DNA of 64,000 nt, taken from NCBI RefSeq assembly GCF_050971785.1, contig NZ_JBPCCU010000007.1:186001-250000 (forward strand). Direction: 5' to 3'. Source of the DNA: Actinomadura_E scrupuli (lineage in GTDB: Bacteria; Actinomycetota; Actinomycetes; Streptosporangiales; Streptosporangiaceae). A program made the position numbers and the translations under genes. Of the stretch, positions 8,353 to 15,598 are shown in pieces. The notes beneath the pieces were generated by a model. That model saw nothing but the letters and a program-made list of their open reading frames with translations, did no database searches and was not told the origin of the DNA. Position 1 is the stretch's first letter, and the number at the start of each line of letters is the position of its first letter.

Positions 8353-8380
8353 AGTACGGGACCGGGGTCGCGGAAGGTTC
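8353..8380 (-). promoter_or_regulatory. Candidate ECF-type promoter for the sigma gene
   Basis: On the minus strand GAACC (8380-8376) and CGTACT (8358-8353) are separated by exactly 17 bases, close to the GAAC-N16/17-CGT pattern of ECF promoters. Transcription would give a leader of about 205 bases before the sigma start. Apart from this and the hairpin at 8483-8516, I see nothing clear in the 540-base gap 8142-8681. Confidence 0.35.
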
Positions 8381-8482
8381 AAGGGACTGCGGGAAAACCT
8401 GGGATTCGAGGGGCCTGGGCAGGGGGCTCATCCGTCCGTGAGGCGGGCGGCGCCGCGTGGCGTCGCCACCCGGCATCTAAAT

Positions 8483-8516
8483 GCCCCGGACGCCGCTCAG
8501 CAGCGGCGTCCGGGGC
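8483..8516 (-). terminator. Strong hairpin terminator after the DUF1996 gene
   Basis: GCCCCGGACGCCGCT and AGCGGCGTCCGGGGC form a perfect 15-base stem around a four-base loop. It lies 166 bases beyond the DUF1996 stop and upstream of the sigma promoter, insulating the two units. No T tract follows. Confidence 0.65.
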
Positions 8517-8681
8517 AGGTGCGGGCAGGCAGGACCGGGCAGGCGGGGCCCGTCTGGGCGGGGAACCCTCTTGCGGGGGAAAGGACGGGCCTCGGCGCGC
8601 CGCCCGGCCCTGCGAACACGGCAGACGGGTGCACGCCACTCCCGGTTCCCGCCTGCCGTGTGTCTCATCGTGACCGCTGGA

Positions 8682-9839
8682 TCAGCAACGGCGACCGCGG
8701 TTGATGCACCACGTGGCCCGGTTCATCAGCCGGGCCGGCATCACGTTCTCGAAGTCGCCGTGGTCGGTGATCGGGCTGTGCACCTGCTCGGGGAAGCTGT
8801 CCAGCGCGATGGCCCGGCTCTGCGCCTGGCGCACGTTGTAGGTCAGGACCATGCGCAGCTGCGGCACCGCGGTGAGGCCGGTGGCACAGGCTCCGGTGGC
8901 CGCGTCGGGGAAGACGATGTGGGTGCGGTGGTTGGCGCTGTCGATGCTCTTGCCGTCCCAGCAGCTCGCGAAGTCCAGGATGCGCTGCACCTGGCTGCCG
9001 CGCGGGCACACCGGGTACTTGGTCGTGATCCGGTTGGTGAAGCCGGTGCACGTCCACTGGGCCCGGGCGTTGGTGGGGCCGTTGGTGAAGGACTTGGCGT
9101 CACCGGTGATCACGCGCAGGAACTGCGGCATGGCCTTGACCTTGCTCACCGCGTTGCCACGGAACTGGAGGGTCACCGAGGCCGGCTGGAGGATCGTGCC
9201 GTTGTTGCCGTCCTGGCCGGAGGTGTCGCCGGGCGTGGTCACCCGCAGGACCGGCCAGAAGTAGACCGATTTGTCCCCACCCGAGCAGGTGGTGCCGGCC
9301 GCCAGCAGGGTCTGGTCGGTGGAGAAGCCGTCCGTGCTCAGGTTGCCCACGTAGTCATGGGTGTGGTGGGCGCCGTTGGAGACCCCGGGCGCGACGATGA
9401 AGTTGTCGGGGTTGCGGTGGCCGTTCTGGTTGCGCCCGCAGCGCGAGACGAACGTCCCGCGCGAGGCCCCGCGGCCCGGCCGTACCCCGTTCCGCTTCGG
9501 CGGGACCTGTCTGATGTCGATGAAGTCGGCGGGGGTCGGCCCGGTCGGGGCCGCGGTCGGGGCGGCGGTGGGAGCGGCGGCGGTGGCGCTCGGCTGCGCC
9601 GAGGGTGCGCCGGACGGGTCGGCCGACGGATCCGCCGAGGGGTCGGCGGACGGATCGGCCGGGGGGACGCCGGATGGGTCGGCCGACGGATCCGCGGACG
9701 GATCACCGGGCGCCGCGTGCGCGTGCGAGACGGCCGCGACGCGTACCGGCGCGGAGCCGGACAGCGGAACGGTCGCCGCCGCGATGGTCAGAACCGGCAG
9801 TCCCAGCAGGACCGCGAAGAAGAAGTCGTTTCGTCGCAC
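8682..9839 (-). CDS. Secreted DUF1996 domain protein with Asp-Pro-Ser repeats
   Basis: A 385-residue exported protein. The N-terminus has a charged start and a hydrophobic segment (about 6-30) ending in an Ala-rich cleavage region (HAHAAP). Residues about 43-75 are an imperfect ADPS tetrapeptide repeat followed by an Ala/Pro/Thr linker, which would act as a spacer across the wall. The DUF1996 domain covers about 105-385 and shows conserved blocks such as GAHHTHDYVGN, FASCWDG and SPITDHGDFEN, plus paired cysteines. DUF1996 proteins are found in fungi and actinomycetes, often near glycan-active domains, but their activity is unknown. It follows the DUF4142 gene by 42 bases and is probably co-transcribed with it. 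Confidence 0.85.
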   Translation of the reverse strand: MRRNDFFFAVLLGLPVLTIAAATVPLSGSAPVRVAAVSHAHAAPGDPSADPSADPSGVPPADPSADPSADPSADPSGAPSAQPSATAAAPTAAPTAAPTGPTPADFIDIRQVPPKRNGVRPGRGASRGTFVSRCGRNQNGHRNPDNFIVAPGVSNGAHHTHDYVGNLSTDGFSTDQTLLAAGTTCSGGDKSVYFWPVLRVTTPGDTSGQDGNNGTILQPASVTLQFRGNAVSKVKAMPQFLRVITGDAKSFTNGPTNARAQWTCTGFTNRITTKYPVCPRGSQVQRILDFASCWDGKSIDSANHRTHIVFPDAATGACATGLTAVPQLRMVLTYNVRQAQSRAIALDSFPEQVHSPITDHGDFENVMPARLMNRATWCINRGRRC

Positions 9840-9881
9840 GAATGTCTCACCCTTTGCGATGTGTTCAGGTAGGGGGCTCGG

Positions 9882-10538
9882 CTAGCGGAGAGCCGAGTAG
9901 TCGACCAGGCCGGTGCTCTCCAGATAGGTCATATGGCGCAGCACGAACGTCATGCAGCGCTCGGCGAACGACCGGATGACGCTGTTGCGCGTGGCCGCGC
10001 GGACCTGCGCGATGATGCCGAACACCTTGCCGTGTGCGGCACGCAGCCGGTACACGAACGTCCGGTCGTAGTCATCGCCCGACTTGCCGGTCAGCTCCGC
10101 CATCCAGCTCTGCTGATCGGCGTTCGGCGCGCTGGGCAGCACGACCCCCAGCTGGCTCGCCACGCCGCGCACGTCGTCGTCGAGGATGCCGTGCTCCGCC
10201 GCGATCCGGCGGCCGATGTCCTTGACCTTCTCGCTGCTCGCCCGCTGCTGGGCCTGCTGTCCCGTCGGCATCTCCCAGAGCCCGGCCTGACGGACCTTGA
10301 CCAGCAGCACCCGGTCACCGTCGTCGAGCGGGCCCCAGCGCGTTTCGGTCTGCCCTCCCCTGGTCTCACCGTCGGCGGGAGTGACGGGGGGACGCAGGAT
10401 GGCATAGAACGTGGCCGCGACGAGGATCAGGCACGCGCTGATCGTCAGGAACTGGCGAAATCCCGGGCGCCTGATACGGAGACGGCCCACGCGCCAGACC
10501 CGGCGTCTTCCACCGGTTCCCAGGCCCGCGACGCTCAC
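9882..10538 (-). CDS. DUF4142 domain protein, membrane anchored
   Basis: This 218-residue protein starts with an Arg-rich cytoplasmic segment, has one membrane helix at about residues 28-48, and an extracytoplasmic alpha-helical DUF4142 domain (about 70-215), a ferritin-like four-helix bundle family of unknown activity. The GTG start is preceded by GGAGA six bases upstream. Its start codon overlaps the stop of a nine-codon reading frame at 10535-10564 that has its own ribosome binding site. The following gene encodes a secreted DUF1996 protein, so the two probably act together at the cell surface. No metal-binding residues are obvious in the bundle. Confidence 0.82.
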   Translation of the reverse strand: MSVAGLGTGGRRRVWRVGRLRIRRPGFRQFLTISACLILVAATFYAILRPPVTPADGETRGGQTETRWGPLDDGDRVLLVKVRQAGLWEMPTGQQAQQRASSEKVKDIGRRIAAEHGILDDDVRGVASQLGVVLPSAPNADQQSWMAELTGKSGDDYDRTFVYRLRAAHGKVFGIIAQVRAATRNSVIRSFAERCMTFVLRHMTYLESTGLVDYSALR

Positions 10539-10564
10539 GGGCTCTCCACCAGCCCATAGACCAT
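10535..10564 (-). CDS. Nine-codon upstream ORF overlapping the DUF4142 start (possible leader peptide)
   Basis: The sequence AAAGGAACGTAGTC precedes an ATG at 10564 that opens a nine-residue frame, MVYGLVESP, whose TGA overlaps the GTG of the DUF4142 gene as GTGA. Good ribosome binding site spacing and the exact stop-start overlap suggest translation of a leader that couples to the main gene. The frame is so short that chance cannot be excluded. Confidence 0.35.
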   Translation of the reverse strand: MVYGLVESP

Positions 10565-10675
10565 GACTACGTTCCTTTCTTTCCGGGGCGTCGAGCTTTG
10601 GTTGAGCTCTGGTGCGACTCGACCGCCGCGGCCGCGCATTTCACCCAGTGGTACGCGGCGCCCGGCCGCCGGGGT

Positions 10676-12184
10676 TCAGCGGGATTCGCGATTTTTCGAC
10701 CAGAATCTTTTGTTCTCCTGGCTCTCAGGGATCACCGCAGGTGGCGGCGCCGCCTGCTGCGTCACGAGCCGCAGGGCGAGGGCCGGGCACATCGCGACGG
10801 CACGCTGGGCGCCGCGCTCGACCCACGTGGGCATGGGGGTGTTGAGCACCACCGGGTACCCGTGCCGGTCCAGGTGGACGATCTCGGGCGCCACGAAGGC
10901 GCACACGCCGTGCCCCTCGCAGCGGGACCAGTCGATCGTCAGCCGGGCGGTCGCGTCCACCGGCGGCATCGGGAACACGGGAGTCTTGGAGAGCCCGCAG
11001 GTGCCGTGGTCGCGGTGGGTCGCGATGTCCCCGGAGAACACCTCCAGGGCCGACAGCACGAAACGCGCGGTGCCGTCCGGGTGGCTGCATGCGCCGCGGC
11101 CCCGGCCGATGCCCACCGCCCGCCGGACGGCGGCGACACCGCCCGATCCGTCGGCCAGCGCGGTCAGCGAGCGCACGATGTCCGGCAGCCCCATCCGGCA
11201 CGGGCCGCACTGCCCGGAGGACTCGGCCGCCAGGTAGGCGGAGATCCTGATGACCTCGGCCAGCGGGCAGGTCCCCTGGCCGAGGGGCAGGATGATCCCG
11301 GCGCCCAGCGAGCCGCCCACGGCCTCGAGCCCGGCCCGCGAGAGCGCCGTGAGCGCCACCGCCTCCGGCCGCAGCCAGGCCCCGTGGTAGCCGCCGACGA
11401 GCAGTCCCTGGCCGGGGTCCGCGCCGCAGGCATCGAGCACGGCACTGAGCGGGGTGCCCGCGGGCGCCTCGACCACGGTGCCGCCGCCCACGGTGAGCAG
11501 GACCGTGCCCGGCTCCTGGGGGGTACCGACCGAGGAGTAGAGGTCGGAGCCGAGCGAGGCCAGCACCGCCAGTTGCGCGAAGGTCTCGGTGTTGGACAGC
11601 AGCGTCGGCTTGCCGTCCACCCCGGAGTTGCTGGCCCGGACCTTGCGGCCGGGCGGGATCGGCACGTCGCCGTTGGCCGCGCGCACCAGGGCGCCGCCCT
11701 CGCCGGAGATGAAGCGCTCGACCAGGGGGGCGATCCGGGCCGGCACGGGCAGCTTGCGCTCGGCGAGGGCCGCGCGGATGGACCGGTCGGCCGGGGTGTC
11801 CTCGACGACCCCGATGACGATCTCCTCCGCCCGCAGGGCCCTGGCGGTGAGCACCGCGCCGTCCAGCACCAGGTGCGGGGCCCGGGTGAGCAGCAGCGCG
11901 TCCTTGGCGCTCCCCGGCTCGCCCTCGGCACCGTTGACCATGACCACGGTGGGCCGGCCCGCCTCCGCGCTGCGGCTGACGGCGGCGAGCTTGGTGCCGA
12001 ACGGGAAACCCGCACCACCCCGGCCACGCAGGTCGACCCCCTCGACCAGCTGGATGAGATCACCCAGTGACAGCTGGTTCAGGCGTCCGTGCATGGCGCG
12101 GTGGCGCTCCAGGTCCAGCCGCTGGAAGCGGTCGAAACCCATGGTGAGCCGGGGTGTTCCCAGGACGACGACCGAAACCGTCAT
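10676..12184 (-). CDS. NuoF-like flavoprotein fused to a C-terminal ferredoxin domain
   Basis: A 502-residue soluble redox protein related to the NADH-binding subunit of complex I. It has the flavin/NADH-binding GRGGAGFP motif (54-61), the NGAEGEPGSAKD block, an SLBB segment and the Fe-S motif SGQCGPCRMG (about 325-331) with a further Cys in GRGACSHP (about 364). Unlike NuoF it continues into a single-cluster ferredoxin domain with CEGHGVC (about 423-429) and a distal MCP (about 465). Its ATG overlaps the cytochrome b stop as ATGA, so the two are tightly coupled. I infer an NAD(P)H-linked electron path between the flavoprotein and the membrane cytochrome. No other complex I genes are nearby. 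Electron donor and acceptor are unknown. Confidence 0.8.
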   Translation of the reverse strand: MTVSVVVLGTPRLTMGFDRFQRLDLERHRAMHGRLNQLSLGDLIQLVEGVDLRGRGGAGFPFGTKLAAVSRSAEAGRPTVVMVNGAEGEPGSAKDALLLTRAPHLVLDGAVLTARALRAEEIVIGVVEDTPADRSIRAALAERKLPVPARIAPLVERFISGEGGALVRAANGDVPIPPGRKVRASNSGVDGKPTLLSNTETFAQLAVLASLGSDLYSSVGTPQEPGTVLLTVGGGTVVEAPAGTPLSAVLDACGADPGQGLLVGGYHGAWLRPEAVALTALSRAGLEAVGGSLGAGIILPLGQGTCPLAEVIRISAYLAAESSGQCGPCRMGLPDIVRSLTALADGSGGVAAVRRAVGIGRGRGACSHPDGTARFVLSALEVFSGDIATHRDHGTCGLSKTPVFPMPPVDATARLTIDWSRCEGHGVCAFVAPEIVHLDRHGYPVVLNTPMPTWVERGAQRAVAMCPALALRLVTQQAAPPPAVIPESQENKRFWSKNRESR

Positions 12185-12885
12185 CGTTGCGCCATCCGCT
12201 GTCGCTCGGCGACGGGAGCGGGCTCCTCGACCTCGTCCTCTGCGCGCATCGGCTCGGTCGGGTTGACCACCAGCACCACCCGGGTCAGCAACGCCAGCCC
12301 GACGATGACCAGGGAGAGGACGTACCCCCAGGTGACCCAGCCCGCCGGATGCCGGCCGGCGACCAGGCCGTGCACGATGGCCACCGGCCACGCCACGTAG
12401 GCGACGGCGTGCAGCGCCCGCCACAGCCCCGGCCGGGAGCTGTCGGCGAACCACGCGCGCATGATCCCGGTGGTCATGATCAGCAACATGAGGTCGAAGG
12501 CGAGGGCGCCCAGGCCCAGCGCGGTCGGCCGGAAGACGACCGCGTCGGCCGCCTTGGCATGGTTGGTGAGGATCTTGACCACCAGGTGGGCCACCAGGAA
12601 GGCCATGGTGGCCATCGAGATGGCCCGGTGCACCGCCTGCGCGAGCACGCGGTGCCCGATGCGCAGCAGGATGCGGTCCGTCGCGAGCAGGCCCACCATG
12701 ATCGTGATGCTCATGCCGACCAGGGCGAAGACCCCGGCGTAGAAGGCCATGAAGCGCTGCAGGGCGGCCGCGGCGGTCGCTCCCGGCGGGGTCGCCGTCA
12801 CCACGAGCAGGATGAGGAAAGCGCCCCCCAGGGTGGGCAGCGCCCAGCCTGGCAGGCTGGATCGGTCCTTGCGTTGGGTGTCCAC
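12181..12885 (-). CDS. Di-haem b-type transmembrane cytochrome (ferric-reductase-like)
   Basis: A 234-residue integral membrane protein with six predicted helices (about 14-32, 44-66, 84-105, 121-144, 156-173, 186-206). Two His pairs, His86/His100 and His159/His172, lie in separate helices at the spacing expected for ligating two stacked b haems, as in ferric reductase/NOX-type transmembrane domains. There is no FAD or NAD domain on this chain; these would come from the NuoF-ferredoxin protein encoded next, whose start overlaps this stop. The C-terminal 30 residues are charged and cytoplasmic. The GTG start follows AGGAGAT. Function is inferred as transmembrane electron transfer, for example to a quinone, extracytoplasmic metal or a flavinylated domain. 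Confidence 0.75.
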   Translation of the reverse strand: MDTQRKDRSSLPGWALPTLGGAFLILLVVTATPPGATAAAALQRFMAFYAGVFALVGMSITIMVGLLATDRILLRIGHRVLAQAVHRAISMATMAFLVAHLVVKILTNHAKAADAVVFRPTALGLGALAFDLMLLIMTTGIMRAWFADSSRPGLWRALHAVAYVAWPVAIVHGLVAGRHPAGWVTWGYVLSLVIVGLALLTRVVLVVNPTEPMRAEDEVEEPAPVAERQRMAQR

Positions 12886-12905
12886 CTACAGATCTCCTGT
12901 CATGT

Positions 12906-14084
12906 TCACGGGGAGCCGGGGGTCGGCGTGGGCAACGGCGTGAGCGTGATCTTCGGCACCGGCGGCGGATCCGCGGGGCCGAAGTTCTCCAGGCCGACGC
13001 CGGGCATCACCTGCTGGATCCCCCGCTCGGCCCAGCCGATCATCGGCTGCGCCTTCTCCCGGAAGGTCCAGCCGCCCATCGTGACGCCGTTGAAGGGCAG
13101 GTCTCCAGCCCCCTGCCGCAGCCCGAACCGCACCTGCGGCCGGGCGGCCGCGGCGCCTCCGCACGGGCGGTCGACGCCGACCCGCCCGAGGAGGTCACCG
13201 CGCTTGACGACGGCGCCGTCACGCACTCCGGTGATCTTTGTCAACTGGTAGTACTCGGAAGCCAGTCCGTTGTCATGAATGATCATCAATAGCCCCCCGC
13301 CGGCGGCGGTGGTGCAGAACCTGTAGAGCCGGCCGTCACCCGCGGCCAGTACCCGGCCGTCGCCCCCCTGGAAGGCGACGACACCGAGCGGACGGGCCCC
13401 TCGGGTCGACGCGGTCATCGTCCAGGAGTCACCCTGCCGCCAGGGCAGCATGAGCTTGGTGGGATGGGCCGGGCCCACGCTGAACCGGGCCAGGGCCCGG
13501 ATCTCCGCGGCGGGCAGGAGTTTCGTGGGCACCCGCCGCAGCAGTGCCCTGAACTCCTCCGTGCCCGACAGGCCCACCTGCCAGCGGCTTCCCGACCAGC
13601 GCGCCAGGAACAGCGCCACCTGGGGCATCGCCGACTGCTTGGCGGGCACCGGAATGGCGGTCGTGCCGAACGCCCACGTCCGGTCGCTGGTGAACCGGGT
13701 GGCGCCCACCAGGGGTGCCGCGCTCGGCTTCACCCCATAGGCCTGCCGGGCCGCGCCCCCGCGCTCGGTCAGGGTGAGCGACCTCACCTGGCCGTTCAGG
13801 GTCGACAGCACCGGCTGCGCACGACGAGGCGTCGGAGTGCCCCGGGTCGCCTTGGGACCGTCTGGCGGTCTTACGGCCCGGGGCAGGCTGGCGCCCGCCT
13901 CCGCGCTCGCGGCACCGCCGGTGAGCAGTGCCCGTTCCACAATGGCCGCTAGTGCGAAGCCGACCACAACGACCATGACCGTCCCGGTCATGGCCACCCG
14001 GTCCACCACGTTGACGTTCACCGTGGCGGCGCGGGTCTGCCGTCCTTGGCGTCTCATCCTCCTCCTCCACTTAGGCGGAGTCAT
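12906..14084 (-). CDS. Membrane-anchored LytM/M23-like protein lacking catalytic residues
   Basis: This 392-residue protein has a basic N-terminus, one membrane helix (about 30-50) and a long exported part. Residues about 240-330 match the LytM/M23 layout: VLAAGDGRLYRF, then IIHDNGLASEYYQL and RGDLLGRVG, followed by PQVRFGL where active enzymes have HLHFE. Of the zinc ligands only the His of IHDNG remains; the HxH pair is PQV and the distal His is Gln (YQL). I therefore infer a non-hydrolytic scaffold or regulator, like EnvC/NlpD-type activators. The C-terminus is Pro-rich. The start at 14084 is uncertain, since a second ATG at 14057 directly abuts GGAGGAGG. It ends 20 bases before the cytochrome b start, so it may lead that operon. 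Confidence 0.72.
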   Translation of the reverse strand: MTPPKWRRRMRRQGRQTRAATVNVNVVDRVAMTGTVMVVVVGFALAAIVERALLTGGAASAEAGASLPRAVRPPDGPKATRGTPTPRRAQPVLSTLNGQVRSLTLTERGGAARQAYGVKPSAAPLVGATRFTSDRTWAFGTTAIPVPAKQSAMPQVALFLARWSGSRWQVGLSGTEEFRALLRRVPTKLLPAAEIRALARFSVGPAHPTKLMLPWRQGDSWTMTASTRGARPLGVVAFQGGDGRVLAAGDGRLYRFCTTAAGGGLLMIIHDNGLASEYYQLTKITGVRDGAVVKRGDLLGRVGVDRPCGGAAAARPQVRFGLRQGAGDLPFNGVTMGGWTFREKAQPMIGWAERGIQQVMPGVGLENFGPADPPPVPKITLTPLPTPTPGSP

Positions 14085-14153
14085 CAGTGACGCGGTCCCT
14101 CAGCACGGCGGGACGGTGACCCGTCTCGCCGTGTGCTCCCTGAGGCGTCATGG

Positions 14154-14179
14154 CGTCCCCGGGTGATCACCCGGGGACG
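14154..14179. promoter_or_regulatory. Perfect 26-base palindrome upstream of the LytM-like gene
   Basis: CGTCCCCGGGTGA followed by its exact reverse complement forms a gapless palindrome. It is 70 bases before the LytM-like start and 159 bases after the mannosyltransferase stop. It could be an operator or, as a cruciform hairpin, the terminator of the mannosyltransferase gene. The rest of the 253-base gap has only an AT-rich stretch near 14205-14265. Confidence 0.5.
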
Positions 14180-14337
14180 TCTCAACAGCGGCGAGCATAT
14201 GCCCCAGTAGCCACTTTGATGCTGGAAAGTTACAAAAATTCCGAGTGATATTTGCGGCTAAGTAGAGAACTTGCGGGGAACGGCTACCCGGCGGCCTCGA
14301 TGATGCCACCGCGGCGGCCCCGCGACCAGAGGTCTGC

Positions 14338-15513
14338 TCAACCTGAACCGGCGAGCGGGTGCTCCGCCGGCCCGCCCGGCCCGCCCCCGTCCAGGAGCGC
14401 GCCGAGACGGTGCGCCTGGCGCTCCCAGGTCCACTCACGCTCCACCCAGGAACGGCCCTTCTCGCCGAGCGCACGGGCCCGTACGGGATCGCGCAGCAGG
14501 CCGCTCAGGGCCTCCGCGACGGCGTCGCCGGACCGCCCGGGGACGACCAGGCCGGTCTCCCCCTCCAGCACGGCGTCCGGCGCGCCGCCCGAGTCGCCCG
14601 CGACCACCGGCAGCCCGGTGGCCGATGCCTCCAGATAGACGATGCCGAGCCCTTCCACGTCCAGACCGCGGCGCCTCGTCCGGCAGGGCATGGCGAAGAC
14701 GTCACCGGCGTCGTAGTGCGCGGGCAGCTCCGACCAGGGCACTCCACCGGTGAACCGGACCGAGCCGGTCAGCCCGGCCTCGGCGGTGAGCCGCTCCAGA
14801 TCCCTCCGGTAGGGGCCGCCGCCGACCAGCAGCAGGGCCGCGTCCGGGACGGCGCGCAGCACCCGCGGCCAGGCCCGGATCAGCGTGTCCTGGCCCTTGC
14901 GCGGCACCAGCCGGGACACGCAGACGACCACCGGCCGGCCGGTGAGGCCGTGCCTGGCCCGGATCTCCGCGCCCCCGGCACCGGGCCGGAACAGCGACTC
15001 GTCCACGCCGGGCGCCAGCCGGGCCATCCGGGCCGCCGCCGCCGGGGACAGCACGGGCGCCATCCGGGAGCGGGTGTACTCCCCCAGGTAGGTCAGCACG
15101 TCCACGCCGTCGCCGATGCGGCGCAGCAGCGACCGGGCCGCCGGCAGCTGGGCCCAGCCCGTCTCGTGCCCATGGGTCATCGCGACGAAGCGCTCCACCC
15201 CGTACCGCCGCCGCAGTGCCGGGGCCAGCAGGCCGAGCGGCGCCGCCGCCCCGAACAGCACCGAGTCGCAGCCCTCCGCACGGGCGATCCGGCCGGCCCG
15301 GCGCAGCACCCCCGGCCCGGGCAGCATCAGCGAGGTCGGGTGCCGTACGACCGGGAAGGGCTGGCCGGCGTCGAACGCCTCGGCGCCCTTCCAGGAGGGG
15401 GCGTAGACGACCACCGAACCGGGCGGCCTGCGCAGCGCGAGGTTGTGCACGAACGCCTGGATGCCGCCGGGCCGCGGGGGGAAGTCATTGGTGATCACGA
15501 GCGTCTTGGTCAT
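14338..15513 (-). CDS. pimB: GT4 glycosyltransferase, PimB'-like mannosyltransferase
   Basis: A 391-residue GT-B fold glycosyltransferase of family GT4. The N-terminal domain begins with TNDFPPRPGGIQAFV, the acceptor loop typical of PimB', and the C-terminal domain contains VCVSRLVPRKGQDTL and the donor-binding EX7E motif EGLGIVYLE (about 286-294). In mycobacteria and corynebacteria PimB' adds the second mannose from GDP-mannose to phosphatidylinositol monomannoside on the cytoplasmic face of the membrane, an early step of PIM and lipomannan synthesis. The gene is followed by a palindrome and preceded by the qcrB terminator. The call rests on overall similarity to PimB'; other GT4 mannosyltransferases would share the same motifs. 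Confidence 0.78.
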   Translation of the reverse strand: MTKTLVITNDFPPRPGGIQAFVHNLALRRPPGSVVVYAPSWKGAEAFDAGQPFPVVRHPTSLMLPGPGVLRRAGRIARAEGCDSVLFGAAAPLGLLAPALRRRYGVERFVAMTHGHETGWAQLPAARSLLRRIGDGVDVLTYLGEYTRSRMAPVLSPAAAARMARLAPGVDESLFRPGAGGAEIRARHGLTGRPVVVCVSRLVPRKGQDTLIRAWPRVLRAVPDAALLLVGGGPYRRDLERLTAEAGLTGSVRFTGGVPWSELPAHYDAGDVFAMPCRTRRRGLDVEGLGIVYLEASATGLPVVAGDSGGAPDAVLEGETGLVVPGRSGDAVAEALSGLLRDPVRARALGEKGRSWVEREWTWERQAHRLGALLDGGGPGGPAEHPLAGSG

Positions 15514-15541
15514 CGCACCTCAGCATCGCACGCGCACGACG

Positions 15542-15578
15542 GAAGGCCTGCCGCCGGGCAACCCGGTGGCAGGCCTTC
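15542..15578 (-). terminator. Terminator of the ctaE-qcrCAB unit
   Basis: GAAGGCCTGCCGCCGGG and CCCGGTGGCAGGCCTTC form a 17-base stem with one G-U pair and a CAA loop, 20 bases beyond the qcrB stop. Confidence 0.75.
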
Positions 15579-15598
15579 ACAGGCTCCCTGCGGGCCGA

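Noticed and set aside
9600..9720. DNA repeat array in the DUF1996 gene
   Set aside because: The repetition encodes the ADPS linker and is explained by protein-level repeats, not a mobile or CRISPR element.
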